A stretch of 64,000 nt of DNA. Source: G963662675 sp963662675 (GTDB taxonomy: Bacteria; Bacteroidota; Bacteroidia; Bacteroidales; Prolixibacteraceae). The stretch is taken from NCBI GenBank assembly GCA_963662675.2, contig CAXXHP010000002.1, forward strand, positions 186,001-250,000. The letters are read 5' to 3'. This document shows, piece by piece, positions 27,537 through 35,996 of the stretch. The notes under the pieces are model-generated. The model worked only from the letters and a program-made list of their open reading frames with translations, had not been told where the DNA came from and ran no database searches. Made by a program: the position numbers and the translations under genes. The stretch's first letter is position 1. Every line of letters begins with the position of its first letter.

Positions 27537-27548
27537 GCAAACGTTTGA
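27537..27548. promoter_or_regulatory. LacI-type operator, symporter/phosphorylase side
   Basis: GCAAACGTTTGA differs by one end base from the perfect palindrome at 26343. It lies about 70 bp upstream of the -33 element of the symporter operon, just after the regulator's stop codon. Confidence 0.72.
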
Positions 27549-27616
27549 AATGGGATATGCAATCCAATTTACGTTGTTATTCCACTGACAATAAGTCTTT
27601 AGCTCCTTTATGTGAC

Positions 27617-27648
27617 TTGCATTTATCCAAATTAGATCTATATATTTG
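27617..27648 (+). promoter_or_regulatory. Promoter of the symporter-phosphorylase operon
   Basis: A -33-like TTG at 27617-27619, 21-bp spacing, and a TATATTTG -7 box at 27641-27648: the best full Bacteroidota promoter match in the window. It predicts a leader of about 160 nt before ATG 27815, containing an inverted repeat CACTTGGAAA/TTTTCAAGTG at 27691-27710. Confidence 0.6.
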
Positions 27649-27814
27649 CATTGTTCATCCGATTTTTTCACACCGATTTACTTCATTTTTCACTTGGAAA
27701 TTTTCAAGTGCTATCCGATAATTGATTCATAAAATTATTGTTTTCAAGGATTGAACCATGAAATAATATTCCATATCTAGGTGAATCCTATAATTAAATA
27801 CAAATTATTGACAC

Positions 27815-29332
27815 ATGAAAAAGAAGCCTGTTCTCAGTTTTTGGCAGATTTGGAATATGAGCTTTGGATTTCTGGGCATCCAATTTGGGTTTGCATTACA
27901 GAATGCCAATGTATCTCGAATCTTCCAAAGTCTTGGTGGCGATGTTGACCGCTTAGCCGTTTATTGGTTGGCTGCTCCAGTAACCGGACTTATTATCCAG
28001 CCTATTATTGGGCATTATAGCGACAAAACGTGGGGGAAACTTGGGCGACGACGTCCGTATTTTCTTTTTGGAGCCATTTTAGCATCATTGGCATTGTTTT
28101 TTATGCCGAATTCACCCACTCTTTGGGTAGCAGTCGGCACACTTTGGATAATGGATGCTTCAATTAATGTTTCCATGGAGCCATTTCGCGCTTTTGTTGG
28201 GGATATGTTACCCAGTGAACAGCGTACAAAGGGATTTGCTATGCAGAGTTTCTTCATCGGAACCGGTGCAATTGTAGCATCGTTTCTTCCTTATGCGCTT
28301 ACAAATTGGTTTGGTGTTACAAATGTTGCTGAAGCTGGAAAACTAATTCCTTCCTCTGTGAAGCTTTCATTCTTCATCGGTGGAGCTGTTTTCTTTTTGG
28401 CTGTTCTTTGGACAGTAATTAGATCAAAAGAATATTCCCCTACCGAAATGGATTCCTTTGAACAGGAAAATATTGCTGCTAATCCATCTGTGAGAATTGC
28501 ATTTAGGTCGGCAACCGAACTTATTGGGAAATTCACCCGAAATGGATTCCTGTTCCTGATGATAGGGGCTGTATTAAGTGTTGGCTTTTTTTATTTCAAA
28601 CTTGAAAAAGAGTTGTATATACTGAGTGGAGGCCTTCTGGTTTTCGGTCTGATTCAATTACTAACGGCATGGTTGACTAAAAACGGCAGAACTAAAAACG
28701 GATTGGTAGAAATTATTACCGATGTGATCAATATGCCTAAAACAATGCGGCAATTGGCTGTTGTGCAATTCTTTTCGTGGTTTGCTCTTTTTGCTATGTG
28801 GATATATACAACTGCCGGGGTAACCAGTCATGTGTATGGAACTTCTGATACTACATCAGCATTATACAATGAAGGAGCAAATTGGGTAGGAGTATTGTTC
28901 GGGGTCTATAATGGATTTGCTGCCCTTGTTGCTTTTTTGCTTCCCGTAGTTGCAAAATATACGAACCGGAAAATCACACATGCAATATCGCTTGTTATAG
29001 GGGGTGTTGGATTGGCTTCATTTTATGTTGTTCGTGATCCAAACATGTTGATTTTATCTATGGTTGGAGTTGGAGTTGCGTGGGCAAGTATTCTATCAAT
29101 GCCTTATGCAATTCTTACCGGATCGCTTCCTGCAAATAAAATGGGAACATACATGGGAATATTCAATTTCTTCATTGTCATTCCTCAGATTTTGGCTGCA
29201 AGTATCCTTGGCTTTTTTATGAAACATTTATTTGGTGGACAGGCTATTATGGCTTTGTTGTTGGGTGGGGCATCCATGATTTTGGCTGCAGTTACTGTTT
29301 TGTTTGTTGATGATGTTGATAGTCCGAAATAA
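27815..29332 (+). CDS. GPH/SLC45-like maltose (disaccharide) symporter, MFS
   Basis: A 505-residue inner-membrane transporter with about 12 hydrophobic segments. It starts SFWQIWNMSFGFLGIQFGFALQNANVSRI and carries PIIGHYSDKTWGKLGRRRPY, the MFS loop 2-3 signature in the form seen in the SLC45/sucrose-maltose symporter branch. It is the first gene of an operon encoding beta-phosphoglucomutase, a GH65 phosphorylase and two GH13 enzymes, so maltose or short maltodextrin uptake from the periplasm is the likely role. Its stop overlaps the next start by one base (TAATG). Direct substrate assignment is by context. Confidence 0.9.
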   Translation: MKKKPVLSFWQIWNMSFGFLGIQFGFALQNANVSRIFQSLGGDVDRLAVYWLAAPVTGLIIQPIIGHYSDKTWGKLGRRRPYFLFGAILASLALFFMPNSPTLWVAVGTLWIMDASINVSMEPFRAFVGDMLPSEQRTKGFAMQSFFIGTGAIVASFLPYALTNWFGVTNVAEAGKLIPSSVKLSFFIGGAVFFLAVLWTVIRSKEYSPTEMDSFEQENIAANPSVRIAFRSATELIGKFTRNGFLFLMIGAVLSVGFFYFKLEKELYILSGGLLVFGLIQLLTAWLTKNGRTKNGLVEIITDVINMPKTMRQLAVVQFFSWFALFAMWIYTTAGVTSHVYGTSDTTSALYNEGANWVGVLFGVYNGFAALVAFLLPVVAKYTNRKITHAISLVIGGVGLASFYVVRDPNMLILSMVGVGVAWASILSMPYAILTGSLPANKMGTYMGIFNFFIVIPQILAASILGFFMKHLFGGQAIMALLLGGASMILAAVTVLFVDDVDSPK

Positions 29333-29997
29333 TGAATGAGATGAAAAAAATTAGTGCATGTATATTTGATTTGGACGGTGTAATTGTTGATACCGCTAAG
29401 TATCACTTCTTGGCTTGGAAAACATTGGCTGATAATCTGGAAATTAATTTCACAGAAGAGCATAACGAACTTTTAAAAGGTGTTAGCCGAATGCGTTCAC
29501 TGGAAATAATCCTTGAAATAGGAGGAAAAACCATAAGTGAAGAAGAGAAAATAGAATATACAGAGAGAAAAAATAAAGTCTATCTGGATTATATCCGAAA
29601 GATGGAAAAGAATGAAATACTACCTGGAGTAAAATCTTTCATTCAGGAGTTAAAAAGTAAAAACATATTCGTTGCGTTAGGGTCAGCAAGCAAAAATGTG
29701 GACTTGATCTTAAAAAAATTAGAAATAGAGGATTTATTCAATGCAATTATTGATGGAAATAAAGTTGTAAAGGCAAAGCCTGATCCGGAAGTATTTCTGA
29801 AAGGCGCACAGGAGCTGGATGTTGATCCAAAAGCATGTGTTGTTTTTGAAGATGCCATTGCAGGGGTGGAGGCAGCAAAAAATGCCGGAATGTTCTGCGT
29901 TGGTGTTGGAGATAAAAACATACTGAAGGAAGCAGACATGGTTATTACCAGTTTTGAAGGTTTAAATATTAGAGATATTCTTGGAGTTGCAGCTTAG
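29332..29997 (+). CDS. pgmB: Beta-phosphoglucomutase
   Basis: A HAD-superfamily enzyme of 221 residues converting beta-glucose 1-phosphate, the product of maltose phosphorylase, to glucose 6-phosphate. It shows the nucleophile motif FDLDGVIVDT, a cap residue set HFLAWK, GSASKN (motif II), KPDPEVFLKGA (motif III lysine) and FEDAIAGVEAAKNAGM (motif IV acidic residue), all as in PgmB. Initiation may be ATG 29332 (coupled to the upstream stop) or ATG 29341, which would give the family-typical MKKISACIFDLDG. The GH65 gene follows 32-38 bp downstream; the pairing makes the assignment firm. Confidence 0.95.
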   Translation: MNEMKKISACIFDLDGVIVDTAKYHFLAWKTLADNLEINFTEEHNELLKGVSRMRSLEIILEIGGKTISEEEKIEYTERKNKVYLDYIRKMEKNEILPGVKSFIQELKSKNIFVALGSASKNVDLILKKLEIEDLFNAIIDGNKVVKAKPDPEVFLKGAQELDVDPKACVVFEDAIAGVEAAKNAGMFCVGVGDKNILKEADMVITSFEGLNIRDILGVAA

Positions 29998-30035
29998 TGT
30001 ATACTGCAAGGGATCTTAATGAAAGATAGGTGTAT

Positions 30036-32354
30036 ATGAAAGATTATATTGAAAACCACGAGTGGGAAATTATCGAAATGAATTTTCATACAGCTCATAA
30101 CCGGGTTTCTGAGAGCCTTTTTAGTATTGGCAACGGGAATACCGGACAACGAGCCAACTTTGAAGAAGAATACTCCGGAGACAGCTTGCAGGGAAATTAT
30201 GTGGCTGGCGTATATTATCCTGACAAAACAATTGTTGGTTGGTGGAAAAACGGATATCCAGAATACTTTGCTAAAATATTAAATGCAGCAAACTGGATTG
30301 GAATTCAAATAGAAATTGACGGAGAAAAGTTGAATCTGGCAAAAGCTAAGGTTCATAATTTCCAGCGAAAGTTGGATATGCGCACTGCCTTATTGACTCG
30401 ATCATTCACAGCTTCATTGCCTTCCGGAAAAAAAGTTGAGGTATTATCCGAGCGATTTTTAAGCATGGACACTAAAGAAATTGGAGCAATCCGTTATCGA
30501 CTAAAAAGTCTAAACTTTTCGGGTCAGCTAAAGATCACATCGTCGATTGATGGTGACGTAAAAAATGAAGATTCTAATTACGATGAAAAATTCTGGATTG
30601 AACTTGAAAAGCAAGCTGATGAGCAAGAATCCTATCTTCTTATGGAAACAAAGAAAACAGGATTTCAAGTTTGTAATGGCATCGCTACCCGATTGTATAA
30701 ATCGGCTCAGGAACTTCATACTAAAGGAGAACCGATCAATCTTAAGAAGTATGTTGCCAATACTTTTAATGTCAGTTTAAAAGAAGGAGAGGAGCTTGTA
30801 ATTGAAAAATATGCAGCAATTCATTCCTCATTGTATACAAGCAAAAATCAACTAATAGCAAAAGCTCGGAAGTCTATTTATAAAGCTTTAGCAACTGGGT
30901 TTGATCAATTGTATCTCGAGCATTGCCGTATTTGGGAAAGCAAATGGAAAACGGCAGACATTCATATTGAAGGTGATGTTGCTGCCCAACAAGGAATCCG
31001 TTTCAATATTTTTCAGTTGATGCAAACATATACTGGTGATGATGAGCGTCTTAATATTGGGCCGAAAGGATTTACAGGCGAAAAATATGGTGGTGTTACC
31101 TATTGGGATACTGAGGCCTATTGTTTGCCATTCTACTTAGGAACTGCCCCACAAAGAGTAGCTCGTAATTTGCTGATGTACCGACATAAACATTTGCATA
31201 AGGCTATCTTGAACGCTAAGAAACTAGGCTTCAGCGAAGGGGCTGCATTGTATCCAATGGTAACCATAAATGGAGAAGAATGCCATAACGAATGGGAAAT
31301 TACGTTCGAAGAAATTCATAGGAATGGAGCCATTGCTTATGCTATCTATAACTATATAAACTATACGGGTGATAAAGAATATCTGGCACCTTACGGTTTC
31401 GAGGTACTTCTGGGTATCTCCCGTTTTTGGAGTCAGCGAGTGAATTGGTCTGATGCTAAAAAAGCATATGTAATGCTTGGGGTAACCGGGCCAAATGAAT
31501 ACGAAAATAATGTCAACAATAACTTCCACACCAATAAAATGGCAGTTTGGACATTAAAGTACACCCTCGAAGCTTTTGATTACATAAAACAGGAGCACCC
31601 TTACTTATATGAGGAGCTGATAAAGAAATGGAAATTTAATGAATTGGAAGAAACAACAGCTTGGAAAGACATCATTAACAACATGTATTTTCCATACGAT
31701 AAGGAAATGAATATTTTTCTTCAGCAAGATGGTTTTTTGGATAAAGAAATTATTCCAGCGAAGCTCATCAATTCCAATGAAACGCCAATTCATCAACACT
31801 GGTCATGGGATCGGATTCTTCGATCATGTTACATCAAGCAGGCAGATACACTGCAAAGCATGTATTGGTTTCAGGATGAGTTTGATAAGGAAACATTGAA
31901 GAGGCATTTTAACTTTTATGAACCGATAACGGTGCACGAGTCATCTCTTTCGTCTTGTGTACACTCTATTTTGGCTGCCCGCCTCGGGAATCATGAAAAA
32001 GCATATCAACTGTATTTAAGAACTGCTCGTTTGGATTTAGACGATTATAATAACGATACAAAAGATGGTTTGCACATTACTAGTATGGCTGGTACTTGGT
32101 TGACATTTGTTGAGGCTTTTGGTGGAATGCAGGTAAAACACGGGAAATTACATCTCAATCCATTTATCCCGTCTTCCTGGAAAGCCTATTCATTCCGAAT
32201 CAACTTTCATAATTCTCATCTTGAAATAAGGATGGATGATGAATTGAAAATTATTAACCACAGCACTGAAAAAGTTGAGGCAACCATCTGGGGTAAGAAT
32301 TATTTGTTGAAAGAGAACGAAGAGTTAAAACTCAAAAAAAACGAATCAAAATGA
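30036..32354 (+). CDS. GH65 family maltose phosphorylase
   Basis: Inverting phosphorylase of about 772 residues that splits maltose with phosphate into glucose and beta-glucose 1-phosphate. It has the N-terminal beta-sandwich, an (alpha/alpha)6 catalytic domain and a C-terminal beta domain. The general acid is the Glu in LGVTGPNEYENNVNNN (about residue 488), preceded by the typical YWDTEAYCLPFYL. I prefer ATG 30036 over the in-frame GTG 30030, since it has the purine-rich GATAGG ahead. It overlaps the next gene by 4 bp (ATGA). GH65 also includes kojibiose and trehalose phosphorylases; the maltodextrin context makes maltose the best substrate. Confidence 0.92.
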   Translation: MKDYIENHEWEIIEMNFHTAHNRVSESLFSIGNGNTGQRANFEEEYSGDSLQGNYVAGVYYPDKTIVGWWKNGYPEYFAKILNAANWIGIQIEIDGEKLNLAKAKVHNFQRKLDMRTALLTRSFTASLPSGKKVEVLSERFLSMDTKEIGAIRYRLKSLNFSGQLKITSSIDGDVKNEDSNYDEKFWIELEKQADEQESYLLMETKKTGFQVCNGIATRLYKSAQELHTKGEPINLKKYVANTFNVSLKEGEELVIEKYAAIHSSLYTSKNQLIAKARKSIYKALATGFDQLYLEHCRIWESKWKTADIHIEGDVAAQQGIRFNIFQLMQTYTGDDERLNIGPKGFTGEKYGGVTYWDTEAYCLPFYLGTAPQRVARNLLMYRHKHLHKAILNAKKLGFSEGAALYPMVTINGEECHNEWEITFEEIHRNGAIAYAIYNYINYTGDKEYLAPYGFEVLLGISRFWSQRVNWSDAKKAYVMLGVTGPNEYENNVNNNFHTNKMAVWTLKYTLEAFDYIKQEHPYLYEELIKKWKFNELEETTAWKDIINNMYFPYDKEMNIFLQQDGFLDKEIIPAKLINSNETPIHQHWSWDRILRSCYIKQADTLQSMYWFQDEFDKETLKRHFNFYEPITVHESSLSSCVHSILAARLGNHEKAYQLYLRTARLDLDDYNNDTKDGLHITSMAGTWLTFVEAFGGMQVKHGKLHLNPFIPSSWKAYSFRINFHNSHLEIRMDDELKIINHSTEKVEATIWGKNYLLKENEELKLKKNESK

Positions 32355-34195
32355 AAAAACTAATTTCCATTTTCATCTTTTCCCTGATTTTCATATTAGG
32401 TGTAAATGCTATTAATATTGAAAAGGTAGAACCCATGTTTTGGTGGGTGGGGATGAAAAATCCGAATCTTCAGCTGATGATCCATGGTGAGAATATTGCC
32501 AACTCGAAAGTTGAATTTGAATATCCAGGTGTTTACCTTGAAAGTGTTTCTACGGTTGAAAATCCTAATTATTTGTTTATTAATCTGAAAATATCGGATG
32601 ATACTGCTCCCGGCTCATTCACTATTTCATTAAATTCAAATGAAGAAACGTCCAGCTATGTATATGAGCTGAAAAATCGTGAAGAGGGATCTGCAGATCG
32701 GATTGGCTTTAATAGTTCCGATGTGATTTACCTCATTACTCCAGATCGTTTTGCAAATGGAGACATTGGAAATGATCAAGTGGATGGCATGAAAGAGATG
32801 CCCAATCGCTCTGACAAAGATGGAAGGCATGGGGGAGACTTACGTGGAATAATTAACAGCCTTGATTATTTACAAGAGCTTGGTTTTACAGCAGTATGGC
32901 TTAATCCTGTTCTTGAGAATAATATGACGCAGACTTCTTATCATGGCTATTCAACCACCGATTTTTATAAGGTTGATCCACGCTATGGAAGTAACGAGGA
33001 ATATCAGGAACTGTCTGCAGAATTAAAAAAGCGAGGAATGAAACTCATAATGGATATGATTTTCAATCATTGTGGATCTGAACACTGGTGGATGGATGAT
33101 ATGCCCATGGCAGATTGGATCAATAACTATCCGGAGTATAAAATTACAAATCACAGGCGTACCGTGAATCAAGATCCGCATGCCTCCGATGCAGATAAAA
33201 TAGAAATGACAAATGGATGGTTTGTGCCTACTATGCCCGATCTGAACCAGAAAAATTCGTTCATGGCAAATTATCTTATTCAGAACAGTATTTGGTGGAT
33301 TGAATTTGTTGGTTTAGATGGTATCCGTCAGGATACATGGCCTTATCCGGATAAAAATGTCATGTCAGAATGGACTGAGACGGTTCTGGAAGAATATCCG
33401 GACTTTAATATTGTGGGCGAAGAGTGGAGCATGAATCCGGCCATTGTTTCGTATTGGCAAAAAGGTAAAATCAATGCTGATGACTATCGTTGTTATTTGC
33501 CTAGCCTGATGGATTTTCCCCTGCAAAATGCAGTAAGCGAAGGTTTAAAAGTTGAGGAAACCTGGGGCGGAGGACTTATTCAGATATACGAAATGCTTAG
33601 CAATGATTTTCTTTATCCTGATGCCGAAAATCTGGTCGTTTTTCCCGATAACCACGATATGTCCCGTTTTTATACCCAAGTTGGAGAAGATGTTGACTTG
33701 CTAAAAATGGGATTAGCTTATTTTTTAACAACCAGAGGTATTCCCCAGATTTTTTATGGAACAGAAGTATTGATGACGAATACAGGAACCGAGGAACATG
33801 GTATCATTCGAAGCGATTTTCCGGGTGGTTGGACTGGCGATTCTGTGAATGGTTTTACGGGGGAAGGACTTTCAACCCAACAGCAAAATATGCAGGATTA
33901 TCTGCGCACTATTCAAACTTGGAGAAAAGACAAAGCTGTTATTCATTCAGGTAAATTGAAACACTTTGTTCCACAGGATGGAGTCTATGTTTATTTCCGT
34001 TATAATGAAGATGAAACGGTTATGATTGTCCTCAATAAAAACAAGGAGGGAAAGATGGTATCGACAGAACGGTTTAAGGAGATAACTGCGGAATATTCAA
34101 AAGGAGAAGATATTATATCATCTACTCAAATTCAAAATATAAATCAAATAACCGTTCCTGCACGTTCGGCTATGATAATCGAATTAAAGAAATAG
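32351..34195 (+). CDS. Periplasmic neopullulanase/cyclomaltodextrinase (SusA-like GH13)
   Basis: A 614-residue exported GH13 enzyme with a signal peptide (ending LGVNA), an N-terminal Ig-like cyclomaltodextrinase domain (about 22-110), a TIM barrel and a C-terminal beta domain. Catalytic residues: Asp in GIRQDTWPY (about 328), Glu in VGEEWS (about 357) and Asp in FPDNHDMSRF (about 435). The order resembles SusA of Bacteroides, the periplasmic enzyme that cuts imported maltodextrins. It is translationally coupled to the GH65 gene (ATGA overlap) and 3 bp ahead of the next amylase. Confidence 0.92.
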   Translation: MKKLISIFIFSLIFILGVNAINIEKVEPMFWWVGMKNPNLQLMIHGENIANSKVEFEYPGVYLESVSTVENPNYLFINLKISDDTAPGSFTISLNSNEETSSYVYELKNREEGSADRIGFNSSDVIYLITPDRFANGDIGNDQVDGMKEMPNRSDKDGRHGGDLRGIINSLDYLQELGFTAVWLNPVLENNMTQTSYHGYSTTDFYKVDPRYGSNEEYQELSAELKKRGMKLIMDMIFNHCGSEHWWMDDMPMADWINNYPEYKITNHRRTVNQDPHASDADKIEMTNGWFVPTMPDLNQKNSFMANYLIQNSIWWIEFVGLDGIRQDTWPYPDKNVMSEWTETVLEEYPDFNIVGEEWSMNPAIVSYWQKGKINADDYRCYLPSLMDFPLQNAVSEGLKVEETWGGGLIQIYEMLSNDFLYPDAENLVVFPDNHDMSRFYTQVGEDVDLLKMGLAYFLTTRGIPQIFYGTEVLMTNTGTEEHGIIRSDFPGGWTGDSVNGFTGEGLSTQQQNMQDYLRTIQTWRKDKAVIHSGKLKHFVPQDGVYVYFRYNEDETVMIVLNKNKEGKMVSTERFKEITAEYSKGEDIISSTQIQNINQITVPARSAMIIELKK

Positions 34196-34198
34196 GTC

Positions 34199-35584
34199 AT
34201 GATAAATAAAGTGAAATATAGTAAGTATGTTCTTGCCATTGCCCTGATTATTGGCTTGGCTTTGGCAGCTTGTCAGCAAAAAAAGACTGAGGTTGTTAAT
34301 GAACAATCAACACAAAGTATTGAAAAGGAATGGTTAAATGATGCCGTACTTTATGAAGTGAACATCCGTCAGTATACACCCGAAGGAACATTTAATGCTT
34401 TTGCAGAAAGCTTACCCCGGTTGAAAAAGTTGGGAGTGGATATTCTTTGGATAATGCCCATTCACCCCATTTCTGAGGTAAATCGGAAAGGAAGCCTGGG
34501 GTCTTATTATGCCGTGAAGGATTACAAAGGGATCAATCCAGAATTTGGAACAATGGATGATTTTAAAAATTTGGTGAATGAAGCGCATAATATGGGCTTT
34601 AAGGTGATTATCGATTGGGTGGCGAATCATACCGGATGGGATAACCAATGGATTTATGATAATCCGGAATGGTACACAACGGATTCAACAGGAACAATCA
34701 TCTCTCCGGATCCGGATTGGTCGGATATTGCAGATCTTAACTTTGATTCTCAACCAATGCGTGATGCTATGATCGATGCAATGGATTACTGGCTTATCGA
34801 AGCTGATATTGATGGATTTCGTTGCGATGTGGCATGGGGTGTTCCTCAGGATTTCTGGGAAGAAGCGCGTGCATCGCTAGATTCAATAAAGCCGGTGTAT
34901 ATGTTGGCTGAGGACGAAGATCATCCCGGTCTGCTTGAAAAAGCATTTGAATCAAATTATGCATGGGAATTACATCACATTATGAATGATGTTGCTCAAG
35001 GAAATAAAACGGCAAAAGAGATCAAGTTATATTTTGAAAATATGGATGATAAATACGTAGCTAACTCATTTCCGATGCAGTTTATTACCAATCATGATGA
35101 AAACTCGTGGTCTGGAACGATTGATGAAAGAATGGGTGCAGCAGGAGATGCTTTTGCTGTGTTTTCATTTACAGTGCCGGGCATTCCTTTGATTTATAGT
35201 GGGCAGGAAGCTGGACTTGATAAGCGCCTTAAGTTTTTTGAAAAGGATGAAATTAATTGGTCCAATTTTTCAAATGAAGCCTTTTATGAAAAGCTTATTG
35301 ATTTGAAAACAGATAATCCAGCACTTTGGAATGGTGCTGAGGGAGGGGACATTAAATTTCTAAAAACTAGCGATGAAGATAAACTTTTAGTATATGAACG
35401 CGTAAAAGATGAAAATAAAGTTCTAGTGGTCATGAACCTTTCTGATGAACTGATTGTTCAATATTTTGAGTTCGATGTTCAACAGGAGATGGTTGATTGG
35501 TTAGATGAGGAAAGGTTGTTGGTAGATGAGGGGAAGGTGAATATCGAACTTCATCCATGGGAATATAAAATTTATATAAAATAA
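34199..35584 (+). CDS. Alpha-amylase family lipoprotein (GH13)
   Basis: A 461-residue lipoprotein (signal ending LALAACQQK) with a single GH13 barrel and short C-terminal beta domain. Catalytic residues are Asp in GFRCDVAWG (about 210), Glu in MLAEDEDHPG (about 237) and Asp in ITNHDENSW (about 299). It is smaller than SusG and lacks an internal binding module. The last gene of the symporter operon; a terminator hairpin follows 37 bp after its stop. It may face the surface or the periplasm. Exact specificity (amylase, maltogenic or glucosidase) cannot be read. Confidence 0.9.
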   Translation: MINKVKYSKYVLAIALIIGLALAACQQKKTEVVNEQSTQSIEKEWLNDAVLYEVNIRQYTPEGTFNAFAESLPRLKKLGVDILWIMPIHPISEVNRKGSLGSYYAVKDYKGINPEFGTMDDFKNLVNEAHNMGFKVIIDWVANHTGWDNQWIYDNPEWYTTDSTGTIISPDPDWSDIADLNFDSQPMRDAMIDAMDYWLIEADIDGFRCDVAWGVPQDFWEEARASLDSIKPVYMLAEDEDHPGLLEKAFESNYAWELHHIMNDVAQGNKTAKEIKLYFENMDDKYVANSFPMQFITNHDENSWSGTIDERMGAAGDAFAVFSFTVPGIPLIYSGQEAGLDKRLKFFEKDEINWSNFSNEAFYEKLIDLKTDNPALWNGAEGGDIKFLKTSDEDKLLVYERVKDENKVLVVMNLSDELIVQYFEFDVQQEMVDWLDEERLLVDEGKVNIELHPWEYKIYIK

Positions 35585-35621
35585 TACTCAGGTTTAGTTT
35601 AGGTTTAATTGGTTTTAGGTT

Positions 35622-35652
35622 AAAAGGGTTCGCAGTGGCGGCCCTTTTTTTG
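35622..35652 (+). terminator. Rho-independent terminator of the maltodextrin operon
   Basis: AAAAGGG (35622-35628) pairs with CCCTTTT (35642-35648), with a G-T extension, across a loop of about 13 nt, followed by T residues to 35651. It overlaps the start of the dispersed repeat. Confidence 0.75.
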
Positions 35653-35786
35653 TTTCCGTTTTTTGGGTCAAGCCAAAAAATGAAATCCCGTTCGGAAGAA
35701 CAGCCAAATCAAGGAATACGCATTAAGTATTTATCTTCTCATACAAACTTGCTAATTGTAATGGCCATTTTAGAATAAATTGATCC
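35644..35786. repeat. Dispersed intergenic repeat, copy 1
   Basis: About 143 bp, closely matching 44844-44984 on the same strand. The most conserved part has an internal inverted repeat TTTTTTGG/CCAAAAAA and then GAAATCCCGTTCGGAAGAAC; both copies end in AGAATAAATTGATCC. Both directly follow a T-tailed hairpin. Confidence 0.85.
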
Positions 35787-35818
35787 AAAAAAACCGCCTT
35801 TGCGTACAAAAGCGGTTT
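35787..35818 (-). terminator. Rho-independent terminator for metG (minus strand)
   Basis: AAACCGC (35791-35797) pairs with GCGGTTT (35812-35818); on the minus strand the stem is followed by four further U after the UUU. It is about 180 bp past the metG stop. Confidence 0.65.
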
Positions 35819-35829
35819 CGATATGTTGA

Positions 35830-35868
35830 GTAAGTTGCCGATCTGCACAGGGCAGTACTGCAACTTAC
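35830..35868. repeat. Intergenic stem-loop between two operons
   Basis: GTAAGTTGC (35830-35838) and GCAACTTAC (35860-35868) form a perfect 9-bp stem; an inner CTGC/GCAG pair and a second small CCAAC/GTTGG hairpin nearby (from 35879) add structure. No function known. Confidence 0.6.
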
Positions 35869-35915
35869 GAATGCGCGCCAACCATGAGTTGGCACGACTG
35901 TCTTAATCTTTTATC

Positions 35916-35981
35916 GTCACCTTGAAATTGTTTCAAGGCCTGTTTTTAGGACAGAAATGCCGAAACAAGTTCAGCATGCCG
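35916..35981. repeat. Diverged palindromic repeat element downstream of metG
   Basis: GTCACCTTGAAATTGTTTCA on the left and CCGAAACAAGTTCAGCATGCCG on the right are degenerate versions of the two arms of the palindromic element at 57685-57751 (GTCATCCTGAACTTGTTTCA type). Confidence 0.6.
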
Positions 35982-35996
35982 TTGCTGAAATATTCA

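Noticed and set aside
27489..27671. Minus-strand frame behind the LacI-type gene
   Set aside because: It covers the operator and promoter of the symporter operon and starts in noncoding AT-rich sequence.
35585..35996. Possible tRNA in the hairpin-rich region before metG
   Set aside because: No acceptor stem/CCA or T-arm GTTCRA pattern; the hairpins do not fold as a cloverleaf.
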